Below are positions 46,185-57,214 of a stretch of DNA of 64,000 nucleotides, one piece after another. The position numbers and the translations under genes are program-made. This DNA comes from Heterobilharzia americana (Eukaryota; Platyhelminthes; Trematoda; Strigeidida; Schistosomatidae). Position 1 is the first letter of the stretch. Each line of letters begins with the position of its first letter. The notes under the pieces are model-generated. The model ran no database searches and was not told where the DNA came from. It worked only from the letters and a program-made list of their open reading frames with translations. The DNA lies in the NCBI GenBank assembly GCA_944470555.2, contig OX104127.1:141936786-142000785 (forward strand), written 5' to 3'.

Positions 46185-46580
46185 ACTAGATTTATTCTGG
46201 GTGATGATTGAAGGTGAAACGAAAATTCGGACGGCCGCCGGGTTCGAACCAGCGACCACTAGGTTACCGACCCGGTGTTCTACCAACTGAGCAACGAGGT
46301 CCGACTGCTGACCAGATTTTTATTTTACTTCAATCACCAATGACGTGGTAGTAACGCGTCACGAATTCACAGGGTAGTCGGGCAAAATCCTTGGTGATTG
46401 ATGTGAAATAAAAATCTGGTCAGCAGTCGAACCTCGTAGCTCAGTTGGTAGAACACCGGACCGGTAACCTGGTGGTCACTGGTTCGAATCCAGTCGCGGT
46501 CCAGATTTTCATTCCACCTTCAATCCATCACCCAGTATAAATACTAGTCTGCCAAACTACGACTATCTCAGATAGTCAAA
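46185..46580. mobile_element. Palindromic pair of tRNA-like retroposons
   Basis: A - strand tRNA-like segment (46235-46305; GGTTCGAACCAGCGACC) mirrors a + strand one (46430-46503; GTAGCTCAGTTGGTAGAAC, GGTTCGAATCCAGTCGC). Between them CTGACCAGATTTTTATTT pairs with AAATAAAAATCTGGTCAG. Outer ends have CTATCTCAGATAGTC. The + half is tRNA-like enough to have strong A and B boxes. Confidence 0.8.
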
Positions 46581-46734
46581 TGATAAATACTAGATTGCAA
46601 CATTATCACAGGTTATGAAGCTGGTCGTTAATAATCTACAGTGAAGCACATGGTTCAACTGGGTGTTAGAGGTGTTAACAATCACTGATAAGTTGAAAGT
46701 ACGATCGAATAAAAAGACACTTGTTGAAAACCTT

Positions 46735-46915
46735 ATGTTTTTAAGGTAGTATACATCCACGGACTGGCATCATTTGAGGAACCAAGGAAAACCTGTGACC
46801 ACTGGGTAGCTGTTTCGTCCTAGTATTGGACTTCTCAGCAGTATGCACCTATGACCCCGTCAGTAGTCGAACTTAGGACCTTCAGGTTTCAAGGACGAAC
46901 GCGTTAACCACCTCT
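46735..46915 (-). mobile_element. Type 2 tRNA/hammerhead retroposon, diverged
   Basis: - strand CTGAGAAG, TCCAATACTAGGA, CGAAACAGCTACC near 46798-46850. The core has one change (G to A) and has lost the cleavage triplet. Confidence 0.7.
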
Positions 46916-47279
46916 AAAATAAAATCCAAATAAACCTCAAACTACAACCTTATACTTTGCATTTTTTCTCTATTAGTAACTTCGTTATTTCCAGTAATGT
47001 TAATCGGCGTGTTTGAATCAAACACTGTTCATCTTTTCCTTTGGTCAAGCTTAATGTTTAAGATGCAGAACATGTCGAACTCCTAGCCAGTAGTAGTACA
47101 AACAAGAAATTATCAAGTGTATGTAGATAAAATTCACACTTTAGCTCCTTTGCCGAAAAAATTGACTCAGTTTCACGAATTCACCTTTTGAAATATCACT
47201 TCTTCAGTTTAACATGACCGAATTCTTAGAAAGTTTGGTACATTAACTGTCTTACCTCTTCTGCCTAAAAAGTGAGCAA

Positions 47280-47820
47280 CACAGAAGTCAGGCGTAGAGT
47301 TTTATGGAGGAGAGGTTAGGCACTTGATATGGTTGTGAACCTTCATCGACTGAGATGGTTGGGACGTGTGTTACGTATGCCTAGTCATCGTCCGCCTCAT
47401 CACACAATGTTGGTCGAAGTAAGTTAAGGCTGGAAAAAAGCTCGGGCTGGTCAGAATAAAACATGAAATCGTTGACTGTTTGTCTGAGCCATGTAGGACG
47501 ATGTAGACTATCCGGTTAGGGTCGACAGAACAAGAGAAGCCAGTGGTTGCAAAGTCTGGGTGATATGGCTCAGAACCGATGTCACTGGGGCAGATGCATA
47601 CTCACATTATCCTCATTTTAAACGCTATGCTTAATCTCATCATTTTCTCGTTTCACCTTTGTCTATTTCACTACTTTCTACTTCTTTTGGTCGATTTTTC
47701 TTTCTTTTTTCACCTTCCATTTCATTGCCTTGTTACTTGATGTGCTGATATGGGATGTGATGACTTAGACTGTTACACAAGAATACCTAGTCTTATTTTG
47801 ATCTTGATGATGATGACATA
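47280..47820 (+). mobile_element. CR1-like family A 3' fragment
   Basis: Decayed [16 protein letters not shown] and GDMAQNR blocks on the + strand, then the 3' UTR and a GATGATGATGA tail. Frame broken by several indels. Confidence 0.8.
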
Positions 47821-48124
47821 AGCTATGGAGTAATCTAATCTACCCAAACAACAACCACCTTCTGCTATATTCCTGAGTTTCTTATAAAGATGCCGATTTT
47901 CTGTAACCCAAAGTCAACTGATGATTGTTTTTTTGTCATAGAAAGCAGGAAAAAATATGATATCCTTGTTGATAAGATACATTTGATTAAAAAAACAAGA
48001 AAAAACACACAATCAACAGGCATGACGACAAATTTAGAATGATATTTGACATCATTCAATGCAGTGATTCTTTGGATTTGTTTAAAACCGCAATCTATAA
48101 CATAATGGACATTGGTTGTTCGAA

Positions 48125-48385
48125 GGAAGAGAATCACAATCGTGAGCTAACAGAAGTTGGAAATATGGAGCATTGGATTCTGACCTAGTGGCTAGCTCAA
48201 TGGTAACGCGCTGGCCGCGAAACCTGAAGGTCGCGGGTTCGATCCCTGTTGGTATGGGGTCGTGGGTGCGCACTTCTGAGGAGTCCCATACTAGGACGAA
48301 ACAGCTGTCCAGTGCTCCCAGACTTCCTTTGTTCCTCCAACTGATGTCAGTCTACGATGAATAACAACTTGAGACACTTACCTTA
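48125..48385 (+). mobile_element. Type 2 tRNA/hammerhead retroposon
   Basis: GTGAGCTAACAGAAGTTGG start, tRNA-like head at about 48185-48250 (TGGCTAGCTCAATGGTAACG; GGTCGCGGGTTCGATCC), hammerhead 48266-48320, and tail CCTCCAACTGATGTCAGTC. Confidence 0.85.
48266..48320 (+). ncRNA. Hammerhead ribozyme, type 2, intact
   Basis: GCACTT CTGAGGAG TCCCATACTAGGA CGAAA CAGCTGTC CAGTGC. All core positions fit CUGANGA...GAAA. Stem II is GTCC/GGAC, stem I GCACT/AGTGC, stem III self-complementary ACAGCTGT. Activity is inferred, not shown. Confidence 0.75.
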
Positions 48386-48896
48386 CGTTGTTTGAAACAC
48401 TTTTTAAAATGTATTATATTTTATCTCTGTATATAAGCAACAGTGACATCTGAGTAGGCTTGACATAATCCTGAATATTTTCAAGACTGAACTCGTGATT
48501 CTTCTAAACTATATAAATGATATCTACATTTTATAAAAAACTATTTTCAAACGTGGTCAGAACTCTGAAGTTTGTTATTAATTACTTAAGAGTAGTTGAT
48601 ATGAAACTCTAGATGTAGATTTTGTGCTGTTGAAAGATTTGAACCAGTGATTACAGTTAAAAATGTTATCATCACTGAAATATTTTGCCTGGAATTGTAA
48701 TCTCATGCGGTGACTGGATTGGTAACACTAATTAATGGCTAGAGAGTAATCAAAATCTAATCAAATTATATCTATCCTTTTGAGACCAATCATCACAATG
48801 ATTGATGACTATTCAATGTTCTTAAAAGTTCTGCTCATTTGAAAGTAATTTTATTTCACCCTTATTATTTCATATGATTTCTCAATATTTTATTAG

Positions 48897-49091
48897 GAAC
48901 AAATAAATGAATGCACAGATGAACCATGTATGGCTGGTGGTGGGATATGCTTAGATTTAATTGGAAAATATCATTGTTTATGCCCAACTGGGAGATTTGG
49001 AGACAATTGTGAATTTTCTACTGAACAACAAGTTTGTAATGATCATTCGTGTAGTCAAAAGGAGGATAGAAAAAGGGATTGTGAAACGCAT
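48897..49091 (+). CDS. EGF gene exon F
   Basis: Acceptor CAATATTTTATTAG and donor ACGCAT|GTAAGC; phase 0 to 0, 65 codons. It encodes an EGF of calcium-binding form (INECTDEPCMAGGGIC, CLDLIGKYHCLC, CPTGRFGDNCE). It ends with a basic, Cys-containing stretch (VCNDHSCSQKEDRKRDCETH). The final CETH joins exon G as CETH-ICLNGGIC, which gives the exact C-x4-C-x5-C spacing of an EGF. The exons are therefore probably adjacent in the mRNA. Confidence 0.92.
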
Positions 49092-49269
49092 GTAAGCTTC
49101 ATTCAATGTATTATCTAGGAATTATTTCTTCTTCTCTTATATGTTGATGCAAAAGGAATACCATTAGTAAAGTGGTTTTCTATTATAAGGAACGTTATTC
49201 AACTTCTCAGAAATCATACAACTATATGATGTCCCACTTTTCAATAGTATTTGAATTGCACATGCTTTA

Positions 49270-49900
49270 ACTATGCTTAGATATCTTAACCCTACTCCTT
49301 TCGAGTGGCTTGGTGGGATTTAGTACAACATTTTGAAGGACTTCTCAAAAGAAGGCAGGTGTTCTGAGTCTACTGAGCGTTCTGTTACAGAGCTGAAGAT
49401 GTATTTTCGTTCTCCCATTGCCAGTCAGGTTAGGTAGTGTTCATGAGTGCGTTGCATAGGCTTACGCATGGCTCACCCGATGTACTGGACTCCGTAGGAG
49501 CAAGTTAACTTATATTCATACATATTCATGTAGCCTAATGCTTATCCCAGTCCAGCTTAACTTATCCTTGGCATACAGACGAATAAGTTTCTGGTTGTAG
49601 AATATGATTCTAAGATAAACGGCAAAGAATGTTTGTTTATAGATCTTTGTAATCTTTTTCTAAGGATATCTGCCAAATTATCTCCCCTGAACTGATGGTT
49701 TAGCATGAAAATCATTTTCGGCGCAGTATATAAGTATTCTATGGCTTTTCTATGATTTTCAGTGGTTATTCATCTTGTATCAAGACTTCTCTCAAGTTTT
49801 CTAGTTCATTTTTGATGGTATTCTGCATTCGTATTGGTAAAATTCCTCTTTCTGCTTAAGGTAATTCAGCTATGCAAGTTAACCAACTGCACTTTCTAAA
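49270..49900 (-). mobile_element. Penelope-like element endonuclease (GIY-YIG) relic, copy B
   Basis: - strand: a linker with LRIIFYNQKLIRLYAKDK, then EYKLTCSYGVQYIG and AMRKPMQRTHEHYL. The order Y-K-x-x-C...YIG...R...H fits the GIY-YIG endonuclease of PLEs. Stops interrupt it. It lies about 180 bases after exon F, antisense to the gene. Confidence 0.65.
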
Positions 49901-50414
49901 TGCGGTTTCTGTAAATATATCTCTAGCCTAAGTTTTCATTTTTTCTTTGAAGTTGAGCAACAACAAGGGGGCAGAATTTCAAGTTTGACTCTGATTCTAT
50001 AGTGAATTTAATAAAAAGGATTGAGCACTATTGATATTTTCAAGCAAGTTTTCGAGATTTATATTCTTGTCACAAATAATAAAAATACATCTATGTATAT
50101 TTTGTCTATATAAAACTCGAGAATAATTTAGTTGAAAGTAAAAATTAATTGATACTTATGAAATTCAATTATATGAACTGACTTGGGGTTGGAAGGGTCA
50201 ACCATTGGGTTTTAACATATCAGTTGACCAATAGCATAGTCAGTACAAAACCTAAAAGCTTTGGAATTTGTTTCTGCACAACTTTATACTTGTGGAACGG
50301 ATAAAAGTCTCAAATAAGAATGAAATATTATTTATTCTCGATGAAATCGATCGATATCTGATGACTCCTATGCGGTTATCTTGATGTTGTCTGATTATTG
50401 ATTATGTTACAATT

Positions 50415-50645
50415 TGATTAATGGTAGGTAACTAGCAGTGGAATCTAGGATGCACGTTTTTATCTTATTTGGAACTCATCAGGTGGGGATATACCTTAAC
50501 TTCAGTGAGTGATATTGTTTCCATTGCTTCAAACGCCATAGCGTTATCCATATCACTCACCGGAATGCATATGCATCTAGCTGACTAGTGAGTTCCAAAT
50601 CGAATGAATTACGCTTCCTAGATTCCAATGCTAGCCATCATAAGG
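50415..50645. mobile_element. Sm-alpha-type hammerhead retroposon, inverted pair, decayed
   Basis: - strand half at 50430-50490 (GGAATCTAGGATGCACG) and + half at 50570-50640 (GCATCTAGCTGACTAGTG, CTAGATTCCAATGCTAGCC) around a tRNA-like remnant. Both cores are damaged. Confidence 0.7.
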
Positions 50646-50754
50646 CAAATTACAAGGATGAAATAGTTCATCCACTTCACTCTTCTAGTTTTCTGTGCCT
50701 TATTGGAGGTAAGCCGTGTACTCAAAACAAGCATGGTAGCGTTTTTGACTATAA

Positions 50755-51210
50755 TAATAATTCCAAGTTGTTATTCATCGTAGACTGACATCAGTTGGAG
50801 GAACAAAAAAAATCTGGGAGCACTGGAAAGCTGTTTCGTCCTAGTATGGGACTCCTCAGCAGCGTGCACCCACGACCCCACACCAACAGGGGTCGAACCG
50901 CGACCTTCAGGTTTCGCGGCCAGCGCATTACCATTGAGCCACTGGGTGAGCTAACAGAAGTTGGAAATATGGAGCATTGGATTATGACTCAGTGGCTAGC
51001 TCAATGGTAACGCACTGGCCGCGGAACCTGGAGGTCGCGGGTTCGATCCCTGTTGGTATGGGGTCGTGGGTGTGCACTTCTGAGGAGTCCCATACTAGGA
51101 CGAAACAGCTGTCCAGTGCTCCCAGATTTCCTTTGTTCCTCCAACTGATGTCAGTCTACGATGATTAACAACTTGGAATATTTCCAAATCTCCACAACTC
51201 CCTCAAAATA
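50755..51210. mobile_element. Type 2 tRNA/hammerhead retroposons, head-to-head inverted pair
   Basis: - unit at about 50760-50945 (hammerhead 50818-50868) and + unit at about 50946-51210 (hammerhead 51071-51122), each with its tRNA-like head. The + core is intact; the - core has TTCC for GTCC at the cleavage site. Confidence 0.85.
51071..51122 (+). ncRNA. Hammerhead ribozyme, type 2, intact
   Basis: GCACTT CTGAGGAG TCCCATACTAGGA CGAAA CAGCTGTC CAGTGC, the same core as at 48266. Confidence 0.75.
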
Positions 51211-51644
51211 TAATAATCGTAATTTTCAGTAACCAAATAGAGTTGTAATGTTTGAGGATTAAATTTGGCTCTGCTTTGGTATTCCTGGAAAGTTAGATTA
51301 ACATAGAAATCATTTGTCCTTAATCAGTCGATTGCAGTTATCTTCTTTTCATTATCACCTGAATAAATCACGCCTTAAAACTCGAATTAAACAGTTGAGT
51401 TTAGTTTCAATCTTGAAGTCAGTGAAGTCAATTACAATGTAGTTTAGTGTAGTGTAGTGTAGTGTTTGTTTATTGCTGTACTACTGTTTTTGTCTATCAT
51501 GGTAGACGATAAAAATATATGTCGCGATTAAATGTACAAAAATATACTCTGTAAGTGTAGTTTACATAAACTTAGGACAATTTTGCATTACGATATTTCT
51601 TAAGCGGACACTTAGAGTAATTGTATAGTCTTTGCTTTGTTTAC

Positions 51645-51705
<61 letters not shown>

Positions 51706-52600
51706 TACTCCTTTACAATGAAAATTTACATTTCACCGTTCCTAGTTCGATTTTTTTCGATCAGAAAAATATGCTCTGATAATTATAAACTATTCGTGTG
51801 TGAATCGGCAGGTAGACTATTAGTTTAATTTTCAAAGTAGCAATACGTATATATGTACATATTAAGGAAGAGCCTCTTTTTTATGGAATAAACCCCCTTA
51901 CTATTCGTTATCTTTACACACATACACATATGCCTACAGATATGTGTAAACACCCATCTATTTAACCTGTTCTGGTTATACATTATCTACAAAATGAGTA
52001 AAAGTATTCATGTAGTAATGATTACAATAATGATAATGGTAATAATAATAATGATGATAATAATAATAATAATAATAGGGATAATAATAATAACGCCGAT
52101 CAACTAAATGCGAAATATCAAAACTTTGATGTAGCGTAAATACTCACATAAAGCTCAGACAGAAAAAAAAAGGATTATGATTTATTGGCTATTTATTTGT
52201 CAAATAAATAGTCTGTCAATACTAATCTACCAAACCACGGCTATCTCAGATAGTCAAAATGATAATGAATAAATAATTAGTAAACACAGTACAAAGTTTA
52301 CTTGTACAATGCATACGTGAATTGTCCACAAATGTCTTACTTTTCAACAGAAAAGGACAAACAAAGAAACAAAACAATTTCCCCGTTTTAATAGCGAGAT
52401 ATTTTAGGAGAGAAGTGTATATATTTTCATGCGACTTCATAGCTTGTCAGGTGTATGTCTATTTCCATCCAATAACCTTAATAAGTTAATGTCTGATTGA
52501 AATAATACCAATGGTGATGAGTAGTTGAAAGCCAAACTCTGTAGACAGTTATAAAGAAGTTGCTATTTGTTGATATACCTGTAATTCTCCGTTGTTTTAT
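51211..52600. other. Intronic stretch with TA and AAT microsatellites
   Basis: (TA)n at about 51648-51703, a GTAGT-type run at about 51443-51465, and AAT runs at about 52020-52090. At 52220-52265 there is an isolated end (CGGCTATCTCAGATAGTC) of the tRNA-like family. Nothing else recognised. Confidence 0.7.
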
Positions 52601-52619
52601 TAGATCGAAATGTCCGACT

Positions 52620-52790
52620 TCCGTACCTCCGTGGCATAGAGGATAACGCCTTGGCGTTTGAAACGATACGTACGATTTTCGAGTCTCAATGGGAACAATA
52701 CTCCTCACTGGAGTCCAAGTACATCTAGCTGACGAGTCCCAAATGGAAAGGAACGCTTGTCGTAGATTCCTCTACCAGACAAAACCAAGC
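52620..52790 (+). mobile_element. Sm-alpha-type hammerhead retroposon, partly decayed
   Basis: tRNA-like head (CTCCGTGGCATAGAGGATAA; TTTTCGAGTCTC) then ATCTAGCTGACGAGTCCC at 52720-52770. The second core segment reads AGGAAC, not CGAAAC. Confidence 0.75.
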
Positions 52791-52954
52791 AAATTAGTTG
52801 TAAAGAAGCTCTAGAATTATGTTTTGTACTTGTGAACAAATCGTATGCATATTCTATAAAGGGCTGATGTATATTCGAATTTCCAAGTTTACTCTGCATT
52901 ACAGTCAGAGAGAGAGACGTTAGGACTAAGTAATTTAGGTCGGTTACTATTAAC

Positions 52955-53805
52955 ATCAAGATCTACAGGCGAAATCTAATAAGTTGATAGAAGAGGCAGC
53001 GAAGACGGGACTTCAAGTGAGTGTAGAGAAGAGAGAGGTGATGAAAATATCCAACCAACCACCATCACCACCACCACCACCAACAACAACAACAAACTCC
53101 AATCACCATCAACGGGAGAAACTTAAAGGAAGTAGCCTATTTCAACTATCTAGACAGCATCATTTCAACTCCAGGCAGCGGCACAGACGAGGACGTCAAA
53201 GCCAGCCAGGATCGGAAAGGTAGCAAGACGGGCGTACATTAACCTGCTTTACTGCACTCAGCATGAAGCGTCAACAACATCCGAATTTTCAACAACGACG
53301 TCAAGTCAGTGCTTCTATGTAATGGTTGAGAGAGTTGGCGCGTTTCGAAAGGGATTTCCAACAAACTACAGACATTCATCAACAACTGCCACCTATACTG
53401 GCTCGTTACTGAAGCTCAGATGGATTGCCAGAATAATGAGAATAAGCAAGAAGGAACTGTGGCTGGCTGGCCGGCTGGCTGGCAACGAACCAACTGCGTA
53501 AGAACCTATCACTCAACAAATATGCATTGGAATGAAGTGTAGATGGATTGGACTGGACCTGCACTGAGAAGGCCGACTGGGGACATCACGCGCTAGGCCA
53601 GGCCCTCGTGTGGAACTGGTATGGGAAGTGACGAGTTGGGCGTCCAAGGCGAGGGTGACGTGGAGGGAGATCGTGCTAGGAGGAAATGAGAACTTCTGGG
53701 CTGTCATGGAGCCAAGTTCAAAAGATTTCAGAGAACAGGGCGCATTGGAGACGTGCTACTGAAGCTCTATATTCCATTAGGAACTTAAGGCACAAATAAT
53801 ATTAT
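52955..53805 (+). mobile_element. 5'-truncated RTE-like retrotransposon, copy 9
   Basis: Starts just after the FADD block. Here EEAAKTGLQVSVEKREVMK is in frame, without the insertion seen in copies 1, 2, 3 and 6. A Pro/Thr-rich tract, the C-terminal region and a triplet tail at about 53800 follow. Confidence 0.85.
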
Positions 53806-54424
53806 AAATAATAATACTATTAACATCAGAAAGGTGTCTGCAATGACAAGTTTCCCTAACTTGACGATCATATTGTATAAAGTGGATTGAAAAGATTCAG
53901 TTAACACTTTAGAGTAGACAACGCAATCATTTTCATTTGTATTATCAAACTTATCTCACTCATTACTGAATTATAGTTGATAATGAACAGATCAAAAGTT
54001 TTTGAAATGTATAAATATTTTTAATTTGGTTGACCTAGCCTCCTAATTTTCGTTTTCTATAGTAATCTGTCCATTCTGCTGTTTTCATCAGTGTATTTGA
54101 AACTAATTAAGTAGGTAGGATAGTTTGAAGATGACTTTAAATTTTACGTGATAGCAGTGTTAAAGGTTAGAACAAAACTTTGGTGGAGACCAATCACGTT
54201 CAAGTATGCATTGACTACTAACCAGAATCAAATATATGAAGTTTAACGTAATTGTGATAAATTGGTTGGTTGTGACTAGCAAAAGAATCCAAGAAGCGCG
54301 TTTCAATAAATAGTAATTAGAAGTAATTATTAAAGAAAAGCGATATTTTACTTACAATTTACAAATCTGTTTTACATGAGATTTAAAGATATCTAGATTT
54401 TCAATTGGACTTGTCATATTTTAG

Positions 54425-54870
54425 ACCTTACCATTGTCAGTATTCCCACTTATCTGTTTGGAACCGACCATATTATATCCAGTCAGGATTTCGCCAAAGG
54501 TCTTAAGTACCTTCTATAACAACTTCATGTATCTCCAATGTTGTTTATGTGCTCCTCAACTGTCAAACCAACGAGGTACTTTCTGTGAACAAGAACTTGA
54601 TGAGGTTAACCCATTCCAGACAACGATATGTATGACTTCGAAGCATCTGTGTATATTGCAGAACCTAATTCTAAAACTGGTAGTACAGATTCTTATGATC
54701 TATCCTTTAGCCACTTGAATTGTCTTTTCCTCTTATTTCGGTTGAATATGCCAGGAATCTGTGATTTGTCAAGACATATGTGTATAACTTACTCAGTGCT
54801 GTTTAATTCGTCTTCTTCGGTTGTATTTGCGTTTCCGAACAAAACATTCACTTATTTCAACCGTATTACT
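54425..54870 (+). pseudogene. Possible relic or alternative exon between exons F and G
   Basis: After a TTTTAG acceptor at 54424, a phase 0 frame contains CLCAPQLSNQRGTFCEQE, like the end of an EGF. A second long frame, shifted by one base near 54626 (FEASVYIAEPNSKTG to FNRIT), continues to 54870. Exons F and G splice perfectly without it, and I see no phase-0 donor. It may be a dead exon, a missed alternative, or chance. Confidence 0.25.
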
Positions 54871-55503
54871 TAATCCACCAAACTTCACACCCAAAGTGCA
54901 TATTGTTTCGGGACAAATACTTGTACAGTGCTGACAATACTGCCGCATTGAAGGAACTTCACTAACATCCATTACAGTTCCTGTTGACGTTGCAGGTTTT
55001 CTAACAACTCAATGTACTACTAAAATCATTACTTGTTAGAAAGTTAGATTAGATCCTTTGAAAAAGGATACTATTCTCAAAGATTTCTACTTGTAAATAG
55101 GTGGGAGAACGAAAGATGAAACCATCTCTTTTCTCATTGTTACATATACAATCCATTATAAGCATCCAATATTCTCTTCAGATAACATTCACATAGTAAT
55201 CTTTGTCACAATTCATAGTTTACATAACGGCAACAACACGATAAACGGACGTAACGAATGACCTTGAATACAGCATCTGCAACCTGATTGGCTTTCACTA
55301 ACATTTCCGATCGGATAAATTTGTATAGAAATTAAACTGATTATACATTGATGAAAATTATTTTGTGTAACTTGTTTCAAAGTAGTATTCATCGGTGATT
55401 GGAATGAAAGGTATTAAATATTTCTGAAAAGTTTGCATATATAACACTATATTACACGTATATGCTCTCTAAAAATATTTTTATACTTTTATTTCTTTTA
55501 TAG
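54871..55503. other. Intronic stretch, nothing recognised
   Basis: AT-rich, with no repeat family or exon recognised before the acceptor of exon G. Confidence 0.5.
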
Positions 55504-56217
55504 ATTTGTCTTAATGGTGGAATATGCTTTAATCATGATATCAACATACAGAATATTGATGACAATAATAATAGATGGATTATTGACCAACGTGACAGCT
55601 TACATAATTCCTATATACCTTCTTGTATTTGCCCATTTGGTTATATAGGTGAATATTGTGAAATTCAATTAGATTTCTGTCAAATATTCTCTGATATCAG
55701 TAAATATTTCAAATCATATTTTCAATATCCTAATGAAATAGAGGATTATTTTGTAAAACATGTAAATATTTCAAGTTATCTTGTTAATGATTGGTTAATT
55801 TCAACACGTTTTATATCAGCAATAAAATCATACACTTGGTATGAATTCAATTCATTATATTCTGCATTCATCATAAATCATACAATCTCTTCAATATTGA
55901 ATAATGATATTGATAGAAAAAGAATTTTATCATCAGAGAAGAATATAATATTGAGAAATTCTTCCTTGAAGATAAACAATATAATCGATACTAATATGGA
56001 TAACATTAAAAATTCAATATTACATATGAAGAGTACGCCGATAGGTTTATGTGATGCATTAGGAAGTTCTCAGTGTATTCCATTGTCGTCTAAAATTGGT
56101 TATTCTCGTTTGAATTTCAATGCAGGGTTTAAATGTATCTGCCGTATAGATTATGAAGGTAGATATTGTGAGAAATATGTTGATTTCTGTGATAAAGTGA
56201 ACAAACAATACAATGGG
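55504..56217 (+). CDS. EGF gene exon G (long exon with a ~120-residue non-EGF insertion)
   Basis: Acceptor TTCTTTTATAG and donor AATGGG|GTAAGC; phase 0 to 0, 238 codons. It starts at C2 of an EGF (ICLNGGIC, then CICPFGYIGEYCE). After LDFC there is a long stretch rich in Asn, Ser, Ile, Phe and Tyr, with no cysteine for about 120 residues. The chain then resumes with GLCDALGSSQC and CICRIDYEGRYCE, and opens a further EGF (VDFCDKVN). The insertion sits between C1 and the next cysteine of one EGF. It could be a loop extension or a small extra domain; I recognise no fold in it. Confidence 0.9.
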
Positions 56218-56319
56218 GTAAGCGAGTATTTTTTATGACTAATCTATATTTATATGACTATGGAAATGTATAAGTTATGAACTGTGTGCATTCTAACAAA
56301 CAGTTTTTATTGTATATTA

Positions 56320-56480
56320 CTGATGGATATTGGCTAGTAATGGGATCTAGAATGCTCTTTTCGTCCTATTTGGAACTCGTCAGCTGCATGTACCGGCTTC
56401 CCATTGCGTTATGTTGCTCCCACTAGGACTCAAACTAGGGGCCGATTGCTCCAAAAGCCAGAAGCAAGTCACTAATAAGC
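56320..56480 (-). mobile_element. Sm-alpha-type hammerhead retroposon
   Basis: - strand core at 56345-56395: GCAG CTGACGAG TTCCAAATAGGA CGAAA, AGCATT, CTAGAT. Core intact, triplet ATT. Part of the tRNA-like head (AACTAGGGGCCGA on +) is present. Confidence 0.8.
56345..56395 (-). ncRNA. Hammerhead ribozyme core, Sm-alpha type
   Basis: Complete CTGACGAG and CGAAA segments and a GTTCC/GGAC stem II. Stem I is shortened (GCAG/CTAG). Confidence 0.65.
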
Positions 56481-56544
56481 AGTGGATAGTTATTAATCTC
56501 GGGGGTTAGTTGGGATTTATTGATTTTAAGCTCGTTGTCGGTGC

Positions 56545-56975
56545 ATCATTCATCATCATCATTATCAACATAGGACCAGGCATTACTGCGTAACGGTCCG
56601 AGTTGCCACACCTCACATCAGTTCATCAAGTAAGAAGGTAGTGAGGTGAAGGATGAAGATAAGTGAATGCAGTCAAAAGAAATACAAAGTACGAGAAGAA
56701 AGGAAAGAGGAGTGACAAAATGGTGAGATTCGGTATAGTGTAGTTAAGATGAGGATAATGTGTGTGGGGATACATCTACCCCACTGACATCGGTTCTGAG
56801 CCATATCACCTAGGGTCTCCAACCACTGGTTCCTCTTGTCTCGTGGACCCCAACCACCTAGTTTGCATCGTCCTACATGGCTCAAACCAACAGTCAGAAA
56901 CTTCATACATTGGTGTCATGTTTTAGTCTGGCCACCTCGAGCCTTTTTCCAGCCTGGACCCACCTCAGCCAATAT
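56545..56975 (-). mobile_element. CR1-like family A 3' fragment
   Basis: ATGATGATGA-type tail near 56550. The - strand encodes [20 protein letters not shown] and [14 protein letters not shown] in one 77-codon frame. 5'-truncated at a junction with a type 2 hammerhead fragment (56981-57036, + strand). Confidence 0.85.
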
Positions 56976-57214
56976 TGTCGGTGCACACTGCTGAGGAGTC
57001 GCACACTAGGATGAAACAGCTGTTCAGTTCTCCCAGATTATTTATACGGATGTCAGTAAGTGATGAATGACAATTAGAGATGTCGACAAACTTCCGGACT
57101 GAATTATTCTTAGTTGTTACACAGATTTCTGTGATTTCAATGTCACTCTGCATTTTTTGAATCCCTTCATATTTTGATTAATATATGAGTGGAATTTCGG
57201 CACTGTGGTAGATT

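Noticed and set aside
46430..46503. True tRNA gene
   Set aside because: The A/B boxes and anticodon-like loop are good, but the acceptor arms do not pair well and the segment sits in a repeated palindromic retroposon.
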